This document shows, in pieces, positions 10,639-26,214 of a stretch of DNA of 64,000 bases (its first letter is position 1; every line of letters starts with the position of its first letter). The translations under genes and the position numbers were made by a program. Source of the stretch: Gaeumannomyces sp. JS-464 (lineage: Eukaryota > Ascomycota > Sordariomycetes > Magnaporthales > Magnaporthaceae); contig NGZR01000001.1 in NCBI GenBank assembly GCA_002197995.1, positions 10,044,001 to 10,108,000 of the forward strand. The letters are read 5' to 3'. Under the pieces are notes generated by a model that had not been told where the DNA came from, did not search any database, and saw only the letters and a list, made by a program, of their open reading frames with translations.

Positions 10639-13600
10639 ATGGCGTCTTCCGACAAGACCCAGCCGCACTTGCCCACGCGCCAGCGCCGCCCGTCCACCGG
10701 CGCCCCCATTGTCGACATCACGGGCTCCGTCGGGCCCGCCGGCATCTCCCGCCCCAAGCACAAGCGCACCTTTACTGGTTTTGGAGCTGGGGAGATCAAG
10801 AGCGTTGAGGGTATGTTTTTCTTCTTCTTCGTTGCTCATGTGTCTGGGGTCTTCTTCCATCTCTTTGCTCGTCCCCTTCCCAGATACCCCTGAGCCTATG
10901 CAAAGCCGCCCTGTGGCTTCCGTGCTGACAGCCACTGGCGTCTTGGCAACCAACAGCCTCCATCCCTGAGCCCCAGCGTGCAGCCTGGACGGCGCACAAG
11001 ACCAAGGGCTTCAAGAACAAGGACCAATTCGAGAGCGAGGTTGTGCGGCACGTCGAGACCACCCTCGCCCGCAGCATCTTCAACTGCAACGAAGATGCCG
11101 CCTACTCGGCCGCCAGCCTGGCCTTCCGCGACCGCCTCATCCTCGACTGGAACAAGACCCAGCAGCGCCAGACCTTTGCCGACCCCAAGCGCGTCTACTA
11201 CCTCAGTCTCGAGTTCCTCATGGGCCGCGCCCTCGACAACGCCATGCTGAACCTGAACTTGAAGGGCGTGGCCAAGGGTAAGCTGCGGACTAAGCCGTTT
11301 GGCCACTGAGGTGGCCGCGAGCTGGTCACAAAAGCTATTACGCACTCTCGCTGACACCAGGCTCGCCTATGGCTTTGCGCCGTGATTTGCAGAGGGTCTC
11401 GCTGAGCTCGGCTTCAACCTCGAGGATGTCATCCAGCAGGAGCACGACGCTGCTCTCGGAAACGGTGGTCTTGGTCGTCTTGCTGCTTGCTTCCTCGACA
11501 GCATGGCCTCCCTCAACTACCCAGCCTGGGGCTACGGCCTTAGGTACCGATATGGAATGTCAGTTGGCACAAATGTCTCCCAAATCCCTCCACATACGCA
11601 GAATTATGCCATTGACACACTGCCGACAGATTCAAGCAGGAGATCATTGACGGGTATCAAATGGAAGTGCCAGGTAAGATCAAATCCCTCTCCCCTGTGC
11701 CGTGTCATAAGCCCAGCCATGACAAATATCTCCCGACGCAAAAGCTGAATTACGGCCACTGACGATCTTCCACAGACTACTGGCTCGACTTCAACCCGTG
11801 GGAGGTATGATGACACAAGCTCAACCAATATGAAAAGAGGCTGCTGACCAAGAATTCTACGTACACAGTTCCCTCGCCACGATGTCACTGTTGATGTGAG
11901 TTTCCATGCTTACTTCAATGCAACGGCCTTTCTCTTTCCGCTTTTATCCTCACGCCATCCCTCTTACTAGATCCAATTCTACGGCCACGTCACAAAATCC
12001 ACAGACAAGTCGGGCAAGACGGTTTGCAGCTGGGAAGGTGGCGAGACGGTCACAGCCGTCGCCTATGACGTGCCCATCCCCGGATACTCGACGCCGACAA
12101 CCAACAACCTGCGGCTGTGGTCTAGCAAGGCGGCGAGCGGGGAGTTCGACTTCCAAAAGTTCAACAGCGGCGAGTACGAGAGCTCGGTGGCGGACCAGCA
12201 GCGCGCCGAGACCATCAGCGCGGTCCTGTATCCCAACGATAACCTGGACCGGGGCAAGGAGCTGCGCCTAAAGCAGCAATACTTCTGGGTCGCCGCCTCG
12301 CTCTACGATATTGTACGCCGCTTCAAGAAGAGCAAGCGCGCCTGGAGCGAGTTCAGCGACCAGGTCGCCATCCAGCTCAACGACACGCACCCCACGCTCG
12401 CCGTCGTCGAGCTCCAGCGCATCCTGGTCGACCGCGAGGGCCTGGGCTGGGACCAGGCCTGGAAGATTGTGCAGAGCACCTTCGGCTACACCAACCACAC
12501 GGTGCTGCCCGAGGCCCTCGAGAAGTGGCCGGTCGGCCTCATCCAGCACCTGCTACCTCGCCACCTGCAGATCATCTACGACATCAACCTGTTCTTCCTC
12601 CAGACCGTTGAGCGCCAGTTCCCCGATGATCGCGACATCCTCCGCAGGGTCTCTATCATCGAGGAGGCCCAGACCAAGATGGTTCGCATGGCTCATCTTG
12701 CCATCGTAGGATCGCACAAGGTCAACGGCGTCGCCGAGCTGCACAGCGACCTGATCAAGACAACCATCTTCAAGGACTTTGTTGAGATTTTCGGTCCCGA
12801 CAAGTTCACTAACGTGACCAACGGCATCACCCCCCGCAGGTGGCTGCACCAGGCAAACCCCAAGCTCTCGGACCTGATCGCCAGCAAGTGCGGCGGCCAC
12901 CTATTCCTCAAAGACCTAACGGCGCTCAACAAGCTGGAGGAGTGGGTAAACGACGCCGCGTTCCGCAAGCAGTGGGCGGCCATCAAGCGCGCCAACAAGG
13001 CGCGGCTGGCCGACTACATCAAGCGTACGACCGGGGTCACGGTCAGCCCGGACGCGCTGTTCGATGTGCAGGTGAAGCGCATCCACGAGTACAAGCGGCA
13101 GCAGATGAACATCTTTGGTGTCATCCACCGCTACCTCGCCCTCAAGGCCATGAAGCCCGAGGAGCGCAAGAAACAGATGCCACGCGTGTCCATCTTTGGC
13201 GGCAAGGCGGCCCCCGGCTACTGGATGGCGAAGCAGATCATCCACCTGATCAACAGCGTCGGCAAGGTTGTGAATGCCGACGAGGACGTCGGCGACCTCC
13301 TCAAGGTCGTCTTCCTCGAGGACTACAACGTCAGCAAGGCCGAGATGATCATCCCAGCCAACGACCTCAGCGAGCACATCTCCACCGCCGGCACCGAGGC
13401 TTCGGGTACCAGCAACATGAAGTTTGTCCTGAATGGCGGCCTCATCATCGGGACGTGCGACGGCGCGAATGTGAGTCCGAGGCTGAAACGGGTTTGCTCT
13501 TGTGACTCTTGGCACGTCGCTGACAGAAACGCTCCTCCTGCTATCAGATCGAGATCACGCGCGAGATTGGCTCGGAAAACATCTTCCTGTTCGGCAACTT

Positions 13601-13964
13601 GGCCGAGGACGTCGAGGACCTCCGCCACAACCACACGTACGGGAAGCACACCGTGGATGCGGAGCTGCTCAAGGTTTTCGACGCGATCCAAGACGACAAG
13701 TTTGGCGACGGCAACAACTTCGCCAGCCTTATCGCGGCCATCAAGGACCACGGCGACTACTACCTGGTGTCCGACGACTTCAGCAGCTACCTGGACACCC
13801 ACAAGCTCGTCGACGAGTCGTACCGTGACCAAGAGGGCTGGATCACAAAGACCATCACGAGCGTCGCGCGCATGGGCTTCTTCACCAGCGACCGCTGCAT
13901 CAACGAGTATGCCGAGGAGATTTGGAACATTGAGCCGCTCAAGGTCGAGGCCTCTGAGGATTAA
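10639..13964 (+). CDS. GPH1: Glycogen phosphorylase
   Basis: Pyridoxal-phosphate enzyme that releases glucose-1-phosphate from glycogen in the cytosol (GT35 family). Eight exons: 10639-10810, 10957-11277, 11393-11558, 11630-11673, 11776-11804, 11869-11895, 11971-13470 and 13548-13964. They sum to 2676 nt, 891 residues, the normal size. Visible landmarks are [85 protein letters not shown], and [15 protein letters not shown] with the PLP-binding lysine. An N-terminal extension includes the basic stretch KHKRTFTGF, in the region where the family is phosphorylated in animals and yeast. Exons 5 and 6 are only 29 and 27 nt. The frame is intact throughout. Confidence 0.97.
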
Positions 13965-15064
13965 GCTGGGAATGGTCCAATGGTCTTGTGCCTTTGGATT
14001 CACAGGCATATTACTTTATTTCACCATTTACACCTCTCTTTGTGATGTTGCTACTTTCCTCAACCCCTTGAAGGGTTCACAGGTGGTTCAGACTGGGTTG
14101 AATCTTGGTTAAGGGGCTGGATTTGGGCCGAGGCTTTTGTGTTAGTGGTTCAAAAGGAGGCAGAGTATTATTGAGAGTAGTGAATACCTAGGCACTTATC
14201 CTTAATTATCATCCCCTTGGACGCTAAAGCATTGCGCAACGCATTTACCTCGGCATCCAGGTGGGGTGCCGGCGCCGTCGGCGGCGCAGGAATCCTGCCG
14301 AGAACAGTATGTAGGCCCTCACTTGTCGATCCGTGGGCAACAGAGGCGGTCGGGTAGATCTATGATCGACATTCCATCATTGTTCGATGGTATCGGCTGT
14401 TGTGCCAACATGGGTGCTTGGGGTGGCAAGGGAGAATAGCAGCGAAATCCCCCCCGTCGCACATGCCGCCGATTTCGGGAGCAGTCGAGGGGCAAAGTCT
14501 TGTGGAAAGAGACAGGCAAAAAGGGTAGGTACCTCTAGATAGAAAGTGTTCACAACAGCATGTGCATGCACCATCAATAAAGACCGGTTTGTTCACCTTG
14601 GTTACAACCTTTCTCACTCTGTTTTTTTTTAACCCTTCACTCCGTAGCCAGGTAGGTAGGTACCTAGGTAGAGATGTATTTCGCCAACCGCCTGAGCCAA
14701 GCATTCGGAGAGCCGACGACGCGGCCGTGATTGCGCCACCTATGCTACATGTAGCCGCCTGTCGAGCAAAAATGACGTGTATCGGGCAGAGCCGTGCAGG
14801 CACGCAAGGCCTGCGGTTGGCGCGCCCGTGTCTTTGCGATCGGTTCTAGTGAAAGATATCACCCGATGGGCAAGTTGCTTCCCATGCAGGCAGGTCGGAT
14901 TCCAAGTATCAAATATCTCACGAGAAAGGCGGCCAACTAGGTACTCCTTAGGCGAGTCACAAGTTGATAACCCAACGATAGAAATCGGCAACCGCTTTTT
15001 TAGGTCTTTTCTTGATTCAATTGTGCGAGTGTCGTGCCGTTGAGACCCTCGGCACACCATTGCG

Positions 15065-15136
<72 letters not shown>

Positions 15137-18100
15137 CTCTCGCCGACCCCGGGCTTCCAAAACGGAGGTCCCTTTTTTCGGGGACCCCTCGGGATCGCAC
15201 CCTTTTGTGGGCAACGTGGCCCGTCCTAAAGCAAGGTCTCGCCATCCTCGGTCTCACCCCAGATCCGGAGCAAATGCGCCGGGAGCTTAAAGTGAAAGAG
15301 AGCCCTTCACACCCACACACCTTCAAAAAAAAAAAAAAAAAGGAGATGGGAAGGTCAAGACCTCGCAATCCTGCAGGTGGGTTGCACATCAGGTGGGGTT
15401 CACCCCCCTGGCTACACTGGGACCTGTCAGGCGGGACCTATATGTACGTACGGCGGACTGCCTTTCGGATCAAGCGACGATTGAGGCGGGGGCGAAGAAG
15501 AAAAAAAAAAAAGGAGGGAAGAAAAGGTGGCGATGGCGTGCGCACGGAACACACCCCCGTAGTGGCGGTGGTAGTGTGTACATACTGTAAGATGGAAAGG
15601 ATGAGTGGGCTGGTCTGGAACGTCCAACCAAGGCTGACGCGCGACGGTGGGGATACAGACGCCTCAAGCTCCCCTGCGGAATGATGTCACTCTGCAGTGG
15701 ACAGCGGGGGTCGTGGCTTGCATCTGCGGAGTAACCCGCCAAGGTCGGGTCACGGCCAGGGCCAGGGCCAGAAGCAACTCTGCTTCACTGGCTCTCGTGG
15801 AGGCGGCTCAAGGGGCACGCAGCGAAGCAAAAGGCCACAGCCACCCTCCCTTCTCATGGAGAACGAAACCCCGCACGCCGCGTCGTCAGACTGACATGAT
15901 TTCGAGTAGACGAGTTCGCTCAGAAAAGCTGCGCAATGTTGTCATCGCGCTGGTTTCTGGCCTCATCTCAGGGTCCAACGTGCTGCGCCAAGTCCGTCCC
16001 AGGGGCTCGCTGGATCGGGGTGTTGATCTAGCCGGCGCCTCAGGTCGGTTGTGCCAAAGTCACGATTGGGGCGAGAATGGAAGAGTGTGTTCGGCCCGGC
16101 CGAATGTGCCTCGGAAAGGGCCAAACAAGCTACCGCTCCGAAGCGCGAGACCCGCGCCGGCTGGCTGGCCGCTGCTGGCTAGACTAAAGCTGGAATACGG
16201 CCGGCCAGGCAGATGGAGGCCAAAGCAGCACGATGGCCTCCAGCGGATGCGAGGGGGCGGAAGGGATTGCGTGTTCCTGGATATCGCCTGCGGAGCGTGT
16301 CAAGACTTGCAGGCGAGCTGTCTCGTGTGGGTTGGCTCCACGATGGGATATCACCAGCCCACAGCAGCAGTCCACATAACGAGAGTCGTTCCTGGGAGGC
16401 CGGAGGGTCCCAGCACGCCAGCGAGCAAGCTCCAAATGGAAACATTCCCCTGATTCGCTCACTTCCAAGAACCAAGAGTGGCGGGAGGGGGAGCGTGATG
16501 GGGTGGTGTTTCTTCCAGGGAGGGGCCGGCGTCACTTTTCAGCTTGCTGTCCCAGGGGCCGGGCAGAAAAAGCCAATTTGTGTCAGGGCCATGCCGGAGG
16601 GGATTGATCACAAATTATGAAATTGAATCTCTTGTCTGGTCCGAGAGCGGTGTGCTGCTCTTGCATTGCATCTTTTTGTTTAGCTGAGTGGTTTCTGGTC
16701 GCTTTTTCGTCGATAGAGCTTTTGCCGCGCACCCGGGGTCTTTGTCGCCTGCCTTTTTCTGCTCTGTTTTGGGCAGCTCGCCCGATCAAATTGTCGATGG
16801 CGCACTCTAAAGTTGATTCTCGGCGCAGCACCAGGGCCGCAATCGAGAGCGATCGAACGGGTTCCGCGCGCCAGGGATCCTATTGGCAGGAGCCAGGGCC
16901 CTGTCGCGGCAGAAGCGGGTCCTGGGTGGGCTGCTTGGCGCGAAGCACAGGGGAAAAAAACGGTGTTTTTGGGACGGCCGTGACGTCACCACCTCTGGGT
17001 GGCGGGGTGGCTGCCAGCGAAACAGGAGCCCGCAAGCTCACCAGTCTGCTCTGCTGACGGGCCAGCAGAAGGCGGTAAGGCCAGTGTGTCTGCTGTGTCT
17101 GCTGTGTGTGTAGGAGGAGACGCCACTTGGGCCAGCCTCATCGGGCCACCGGCCGGGCTGCAATGTGCAATGTGCAATGTGCGGTTTGTCGGCCGCTGCT
17201 TGGGTGCTGTGTATCGCGAAAAGGGGGTCACGCCTGGCCTTTGTGACACCGTTGGGCTGGCGCCCTCGCACCCTCGCTGAGTTCACTGCTGGCCCGGCTG
17301 CTGGGACGGCAAGCGTGTCGGGACCAGGTGTCGAGCTGGATGGGGCTTGGGACGGGGACGAGGCCTGATGGCCCGCGGGATGGACCTTCGCTGGGGGGAG
17401 GTGGGCATTGCTAGGTTTTGCTAGGCGTAGATACCGGGAAGCTTGCTGAAATGCATAGATTGGATGTACGAGAACACAGGGAAAAGAGCAAATCCCGTGC
17501 GTGGCCTGCGTGGCCCCAAACCGGTTCTCGTGTCGCGGCCGCTGCTTGTCAGAGCTCTCTTGGCGGCGTGCCCAGCTCTTCCACACACCCCCCACCAGAA
17601 AAAAAACACCCGCAATCCGGTCCAGCCTGCTTGTTTAGTCCCTCTACCTGCCCTCCCTACTAGGGACATCTTCCTACATACTCCCTCATCCGACCGTCCT
17701 TCCCAATATTTCCGCGCCTCGCTGTCCCGAGCCGTTTTCTGTTCTTCTCCCTCTCCCCCATCCTCCCGCACGCCGCCCCTCAAGCATTCCTATCGCCCAC
17801 CACCGCCTCGTTGCGCCCAAGGAGACGCTCAAGAGACGCGCGCTGCAGTCGCCTGCCTGCACTCTGCCAGCCCGCCGCTGAAAAGGGTGGGAGAAAGCGA
17901 CACCCTCCCTGCCGCACGAATCCAACGTCTCCCCGAGCTCCCCCGCTCTCGAAGGACGCGCTCCTGCTACCGACGGCCTTCCCTTCCCCTTTGCAGACTC
18001 GCTTTGTTCGCGCCTGCGCCCTCCCATCCCCGTGGCTCTACTCCGCCAGATTTACGCGGGGACCACTGGCGAAGCCTCGGCACCAATTACTCCTCTGTCG

Positions 18101-18840
18101 CAGCAGCGCCGCTGTTTGTTGACCAGGCGCATTTACTCGGCTACTTGATCGCCGCAGAACTCCTGGGGCGGAAGCTCAACAAGGCAACAGGCACGACGAT
18201 CCCCTGGCCATTCAGACAAAACCGCGCGTCGCATTAGTCCAGGACACTCGCGACTCCCGGTGTCTGCCCAACTCTTTGGTGAGTGCCCCGGCTTTACTGA
18301 GTATGTGGAGGAGGTGTCCCAGAGCTTGCTGTGAGGCGGAGTGCCTTCGGTCCATGCCCAATTTTCTCCCGCCCAAGCGGTGTTGCCTCTCAGCCAGCCA
18401 TAGCCTGTGCTCCTGTCGGGTCCATTCTGCGGGCATCCACAGAAATCGGGCCGCCTGGCAACTTCTGCCGTAGCGCGAGCCCAGACTCAGGGCAATTACA
18501 TAGCCGGCCCCGCGGGGAGAGACGAGTGCTGGTAGCATATGCTAATTGCCCCTAGGCAGGCCGCTTTGCGATAGACAGCGACTTGGCCCTCCGAGCTCTT
18601 CGGCTGACTTGACAAAAATCACGCTGCGCCCGGCGCCCGTCCCTTTTTACGGCAGACTTCCGTTTGCCACTCTCGCCTAGCTTGTCGAGTCAACCGACGC
18701 GCTGCGCCGCTCGCGCTCCGCCATTGAAAACACCAGTCACATTTTCAACCCCGCCGCCCACAACCCCCGCGCCTACTTCGCCACACCACCCACGACAACC
18801 TCACTCGACTTCTGGCTAGAGAAAGCCCAGGCATTTCACC
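13965..18840. other. Long intergenic region upstream of HOG1
   Basis: Nearly 4.9 kb without a convincing gene. It contains TACCTAGGTA at 14661-14670 (near copy at 14185-14194), a 78-bp CT dinucleotide tract (15064-15141), several short A or T runs, and a triplicated 7-mer CAATGTG around 17161-17181. From about 17600 the + strand is C/T-rich up to the HOG1 start codon, consistent with a promoter and leader. A 268-codon open frame at 15647-16453 and a 264-codon one at 17443-18237 show no family motif and look like chance frames in GC-rich DNA. Confidence 0.5.
15064..15141. repeat. (CT)n microsatellite
   Basis: An almost pure CT dinucleotide repeat with two small interruptions (TTCT and TCCT). 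It lies in intergenic DNA between glycogen phosphorylase and HOG1. Confidence 0.95.
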
Positions 18841-20533
<1,693 letters not shown>

Positions 20534-23485
20534 TAAAACGCAAAGCCTGCGGGAAGTTTGCGTGATGGACGAAGTTGCGATCTTCCCATGATACCACGAC
20601 TATACATCCACAAGCCTTTCCTTTTCTTTCCCTCCTCCCTTGCCATTCCATTCCTGTTTTCTTTTTCTTTTCTTTTCTTATACTTGTCATGTCACGGTAA
20701 CGGACTTCGAGGCGTTGGAAGAAGGGTATTTGTCTCGTCATAAAGTACGCCGACAAAAAGTACGGAGTAAACGAAGGGGAACACGACCCCAACACTGGGT
20801 CTGCGGGTTTTTTTCTTGGTCTCGCATTGCTGAATGAACCACGATAGACGGGGAGCGGAGCACCACTCACCAGGAAACAAGGAGTAGGAGCACGGGATGT
20901 CCTTTGGCTGCCGCCATAGGAGCGAGAGACCTGATTGAGGGTATAACTTATACTCGGGGTTCGTGCCGGAAACACGGAGGACGAAACAAGCACTCTGAGG
21001 AAGGTTGTCGGGAGTCCGTACACGCAGAGAGCCCTGGCGCGGCACCTGATGGTCGTAGCATTGCAGCTAGAGGCATAAGTACACGCCCTGCCTCCGCCGC
21101 GCCCATGATTTGTCTCGATTTGTCGGGGAAGGTCAGGTCCCACGGGCTGGCCTGGATTGTTGCGAAAGGACACGGACCGGCTGTGCCGACCTCAGGATGG
21201 CAGCCGGGCCAAAGATCGGAGCCGACTTGTTGCGGATGCCCTGTATCTTGCTAAAATATTCACCCCATTCCGAAATTATCTCCTTTGATTCTTCCCGGGC
21301 CCTTCCGAACATCGGAGGGTACCTATGGGCCGGTCTCGGTTGCTTCTTGATATTGGCCGAATTGGAGGTAGCCGGCAAGATAGAGGCCTTGAGGCGTTGA
21401 GCCACGCCGGGGAGTTGGAAGCAACGGGTCCGGTATTTGCACATTTACATGCAACAGGCTCCCGAGAATATGCGGTTTTTGTTCTCCCCCGATCCAGCTA
21501 GCCGAGGGCCCTAGAAAAGGGAGATCTCCGCTAGTGCCGAAAAAAAAGGAAGAAAAGGGTAAGTGGGAGGGAAAGGAGGGCTCTCCATGTCTCGGGACCC
21601 GACATGCAGCAAATATGCAATGCAGAGCCACGCTGGCATCACGTTTGTTCATACGGCCAGGCCATATCGAGATTTCCCGGGCCTCCCTTGTGGCACCGCG
21701 CCGGTCAGACAGCGTGCAACACGTGCTCCCGTCTGGCAGCGGAGCCTACCGCTGTCAAGGCGAGGGAGGTGAGGGGCGGTGAAAAAAAAAAAAAGAGAGC
21801 AAGAAGAAAAGGAAAGAGAAAAAAAGAGTGATAGGGTAGGCAGCTGGGGTCATGCAATGCAGGTGCTGCATACGCACTGGCTGGGCAGTGCCGTGCTCCG
21901 TGAACGGCGATTCTAGATGGGTGGGCATTTGGTGATTGCCCGGGATTTGTGTCTGCAACTCTCGATAGCTGAAGACGGCGGCCTGGAGAGCCTCGGCTAG
22001 GGGTTCATGATGCGAGCCGGGAACTGCAAGATCGGCGTCCATTGAATCCTGGCACAACCCGCCTGGGGGAAAACTCGGAGAAAAAAAAGGAGGAAAAGAA
22101 GCGAGGAAGAGGAAAAAAGAAAACTGCCAGCGAATGCCAAGGGGTCGATTGTGCAAGCAGTCGCACGGGGCTCACCACTCCATGTCATCTGGGAATGACT
22201 TCATTGGCCGGCCTACCCAGTTGACGAAGAGTTGACAGCACGAACCGGAGACCGTGCCGCAGCACCACCCACTACCACCAACGCCTTCAACCGTGCGCTG
22301 CTTTCTGTCTTTCACCCCTCAATCGGCGGTCGGTGGACGATGCATACGTGTGGATGGCTTGCTTTGAGCATAGGTAGTAGACACCTAGTCTATATCCTTT
22401 CTCATAAGAAAAACACCTCGAGGAAAACCGCGAATCTCAATTTCGCAAAATAAAAACACCAGACCATGAACCCATAAGTCCCGTTCTTGGCGTGGCTGTC
22501 TCCACCGCCCGAGAGGGCAACTTTTTACTACTGTACAGCCCCCCGCCTGTTTCCTCAGCCCCAGAGAGCACGGCTGTTTTCGCCCTTCTCGTTTCCATTC
22601 TGGTCCCCGGCGGCTTACTGGGAGCGGCAAACGGCTGCACACGGAAACGGGAGCCTCGAGCTGGCTCGCAGCAAAGCAAAGCGTTGGGAACAAAACCCAA
22701 TCCTTACTGTCGCATCACAGCACAGCACGCACAGTCAGAGGGCTCCACAGCGATCTGGGGTAATCCCGACGGCAATCAATCGATCCACACCACAATATTA
22801 GCCCCGAGGCCCGTTCCTCTCTGGCTGAGCTGCTTGCTGGGTTCAGGCCGGCAGACGCAAAAAAAAAAAAAAAAGAAACACAAAGCGCCTGTTGCCAAAA
22901 ACAGAAGCGAACCGCCAGGGCAACGAACCAGCCGCGAGTCTGCTGCTACCATAGTACCTGAGCCCCGAATCTATTTCCGGCAGAGCACAAGGGGAAAACA
23001 CCAGACCGAATACCACCTAGACAGCGGGACGAACGATTGAAAGCCTGCCCAGCGACTCGTCCGCCAAATCCGCGAGACCCTGCAGAGAGCCGGGTGTAGG
23101 AGATAGGAAACGTGCAAAGTTCAGCGGCCAAGACAAAATAAAGAGCCGGAAGGGCGGCTCGGGACAGCGAACCGGCGACCGACTGAAACCTCCAATGCAT
23201 AGGGTTGCCCCAGCCGACAGAACGCCTGCCGGGTGAATCCCGCCTACTCCACGACCCCTTCTCTTTTTCCTCGTCGAACCACGCACGATTCGACGAGTCG
23301 TCCTCGACGCCCAATCCACTACCTACCTACCTGCCCAGCCGTCGTCGCACACACGGAACGGCGGGCAAAGAAACCACAGCCGTCGCCCCAACGGCTTCGA
23401 GCCCCGCCTGCCCAGGGACCCGAAAGACGGAAGAGAGGATAAGATAATACAAAAAAAAAAAAAAAAAAAAAAAAAAGTCGAGACA
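20534..23485. other. Intergenic region between HOG1 and AVL9
   Basis: About 2.95 kb with no gene recognised. AATAAA follows the HOG1 stop codon (20532) and a T-rich stretch lies at about 20610-20690. Several A-rich tracts occur (21781-21794, 22080-22125, 22860-22874). An A-run of about 26 (23451-23476) lies only about ten bases before the AVL9 start. The short open frames show no recognisable motif. Confidence 0.5.
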
Positions 23486-26159
23486 ATGGATGCGCAGGCG
23501 GCGGCAGGGGTGGCGGGTGGTGATGTCAACGGGAACGCGAACGGCGCAGCAACGCCGGGCGCCGGCGGTAACGGCGCCAGCGGCAGCAGGAGAAGCAGCT
23601 CCAGCTCCAGCATACGCAGCGACTTCGTCCCGCTCGTCTCGATCGTCGACTTCCACCACGCCCGGGGCCCCGAGGTCGAGAGGTGGCTCGGCGCCGCCGA
23701 GGGATTCGACCCGGCCGTCGAGTACGACTGGTCCCTGCTGCCCTTTATGGCCCTGAGCGACGGCGCGCATGCGTGAGTACTCGGCTTTGCTTTTTCCTTT
23801 GCTTTGCCTTTCTGCCGGGAAGGGACATGGCCAGAAAGATTGCTGACTCTCTCCCTCTGGATTCTGCCGTTAGCTCGACCGAAGACTTCTCCTACTTCAC
23901 CCTCCTCCGGCCGGCCACCGAGTCCGCGCCCGCGACCTCGCTCTTCGGCATCTCATGCACGCGGCAGATGGACGCGTCGCAGCTCAAGGTGCGCCCCGCC
24001 GACGTGACGCGGTCGACGGTGCAAAAGGCCGTCGTGGTCATCGCCGACGGGCCCCGGTCCTTTGGCATGCTGCGCGAGCGCCTGAGCGTCGTCACCAAGG
24101 CCTGGTTCGCCCAGCGCGAGTTCACCGACGTCGAGATCCTCCGTCGCTTCCAGGAGAGCCTCGCCGACGAGAAGGCCAGGGGCATGCTGTCCGAGGGTGA
24201 GGACCGCGACCAGTACCTCGGCCTCAGCCTGCGCGAGTTCGTGCGCGAGTTTAGGTGGCAGACGCTCGTTCTCTTCAAGTGCTGTTTACTGCAGCCCAAG
24301 GTAGGAAGACGCCCTTCTGCCAGCCAGCAGCCAGCCTTGTCCTGTAAAGCTAACCAGCCGTGCCCCCTCGGGCGGATAGATGCTTTTCTTTGGTTCTCGT
24401 TGCGAACGGTTGTGCATGATGCAGTTTTCTCTTATATCATTAATACCCGGCCTTCTCCACAGCCTTCAGGACTGTGCCGGCCCGGAGCTCGATAACTACG
24501 AGAAGAGCTTAACCAGACCATCAGGTGTCAAGACTAGTGATCGAAGGTCTCTTCTGGCCTACATGGGCCTACCCCTGCAAATATTCGGCAAGGTTTGTTT
24601 CTCCGCTACCCCTCCTGACTTGAAATCGCACGCCCTGGCACTGGCTGGCAACCCGATCGACTGTTTAAGTTCTGGCTGACAAAAGTCAATGGGAACAGGG
24701 AAGTCTGTACGGCCCCTACACACCCCTCCAGCAGCTCGACATCCTGGCCGACTTCGGCACCAAGTCTTATATAGTAGGGAGCACAAACTCGCTCCTGCTC
24801 CAGCAGCGGGATCGCTACAGCGACATCCTCGTCAACCTGGACGATAACACCGTCAGCATCACTTCCCCTTCGCTCAAGTCGGCGCTACACCTCTCGTCGG
24901 CCGACAAGCGGTGGATCGAATCGATTACAGCCGAAGTGAACGAGACATGGGACGAGTCAAACCCGGGCCGGCCCAGCACGATGGGCTACCGCGGTAGTGA
25001 GGAGTCGATCAGGCTGCAGTTCGAGGACTACATCCTGTCGCTGCTGGCCGCGGTCAAGGCGCACAAGTGGCAGGTGAAGCACAAGGACAACCCGCGCATG
25101 GCGCTCACGCACATCGAGAGCGACCCTTCGACCGACTTCAACTCGGACTGGGTCGAGAGCTGGATGAAGACGGAGAACTACCGCATATGGGACGCGCACA
25201 CGGACGATTCTCTCTTCGACATCGCCGAGCCGAAGCACCCGTGTGCGAGTGGTCTCAGTCGCCTGGCCCAACAGGTCCAAGATCTGGGCCTGGACGAGCG
25301 GTTTGCTGCAGCAGGGGTGGTGGTGGGGCGGGGCGTCGCGGCAGGGCGGGAGAAGGCGTCGTCGCTGATCAACAGGCTATACTCGGACGTCGAGGCCCTG
25401 CGCGAGGCGCAGAAGAAGAAGGCCGAAGAGGCGGCGGCGGCGCGGGAGAAGAATGGCGACGGCGGCTACGGAGCCAACGGTAAGAACGGGACGGCGTCCC
25501 CGCCGCCGTCGGCCCGGTCGTCGGGCCACTGGCCCGGCGCGGCTGCCGCGTCCACCACCACGGCCGCGTCGGTGGGGACCAGGGCCGGAGCTTACGCGTC
25601 GTCGTGGGCGCAGTGGGCGGGGGAGAAGCGCAAGGCCTGGGCGCGGTCGTCGACGGGCGGCGGAAGCGGCAGCAGCACGCCGACGGCCTCGACTCCCACG
25701 GCCGCTAGCAGTGGCGGGTGGAGCCTGGTCGGGCGGAGCAGCAAGCGCAACACGAGCAGCAGCGTCGCGTCGTCGACGCTCTCGTCGTCGGACGCGGCCT
25801 CGGAGCGCGATTTGGCTCTGCGCAGCCCGACCGAGTCGACCACTCCAGCCCCAGCAGCGGCGGCGGCGGCGGGAATTGCCGCGGTTGGTGGCGCCGCCGC
25901 CGCCACCGCCTCTGCAGCCTCGAGCGCCGGCATTGACCAGGCTATATCCTCGGGCGACGCGACTACCACAGGCGCGGCTGCTCCGGTACCGACTCCCGCT
26001 CCGGAGTCACCTGTGGAGGCACCGAAGGAGCCCGAGAGCGAGGATGAGGATGAACAGCCTCCTCCAGCGCCGAGTTTCCCAATGGTCGAGATGAACAACG
26101 TCTGGGCCGAGCCGGACATTCCCAGGCCGGTTGGGTCCAAGATTGTGCTATTGCCTTGA
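23486..26159 (+). CDS. AVL9: AVL9-like late secretory pathway protein (DENN-related)
   Basis: Avl9 proteins act in exocytic transport from the Golgi and belong to the DENN-related superfamily. Four exons, 23486-23772, 23874-24300, 24380-24592 and 24699-26159, join in phase to 2388 nt, 795 residues. After a Gly/Ala/Ser-rich leader come FVPLVSIVDFHHARGPEVE, LFGISCTRQ, VTRSTVQKAVVVIAD, LREFVREFRWQTLVLFK, MLFFGSRCERLCMMQFSLIS and MGLPLQIFGKGSLYGPYTPLQQLD, all of which I associate with the Avl9 core. Roughly the last 250 residues are a low-complexity tail rich in Ala, Ser, Thr and Gly, ending in an acidic stretch (SEDEDEQPP) and VEMNNVWAEPD. Intact frame. Family assignment is firm; the tail is poorly conserved by nature. 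Confidence 0.92.
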
Positions 26160-26179
26160 TGGACGGACCAACAGCGCGT

Positions 26180-26214
<35 letters not shown>

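Noticed and set aside
15647..16453. 268-codon open frame on the + strand
   Set aside because: No family motif, no intron logic, and composition like neighbouring non-coding DNA. Overlapping frames in other phases are similarly open, as expected in GC-rich sequence.
17443..18237. 264-codon open frame upstream of HOG1
   Set aside because: Pro/Ser/Arg-rich translation of a C/T-rich leader. It is more likely promoter and 5' untranslated region of HOG1.
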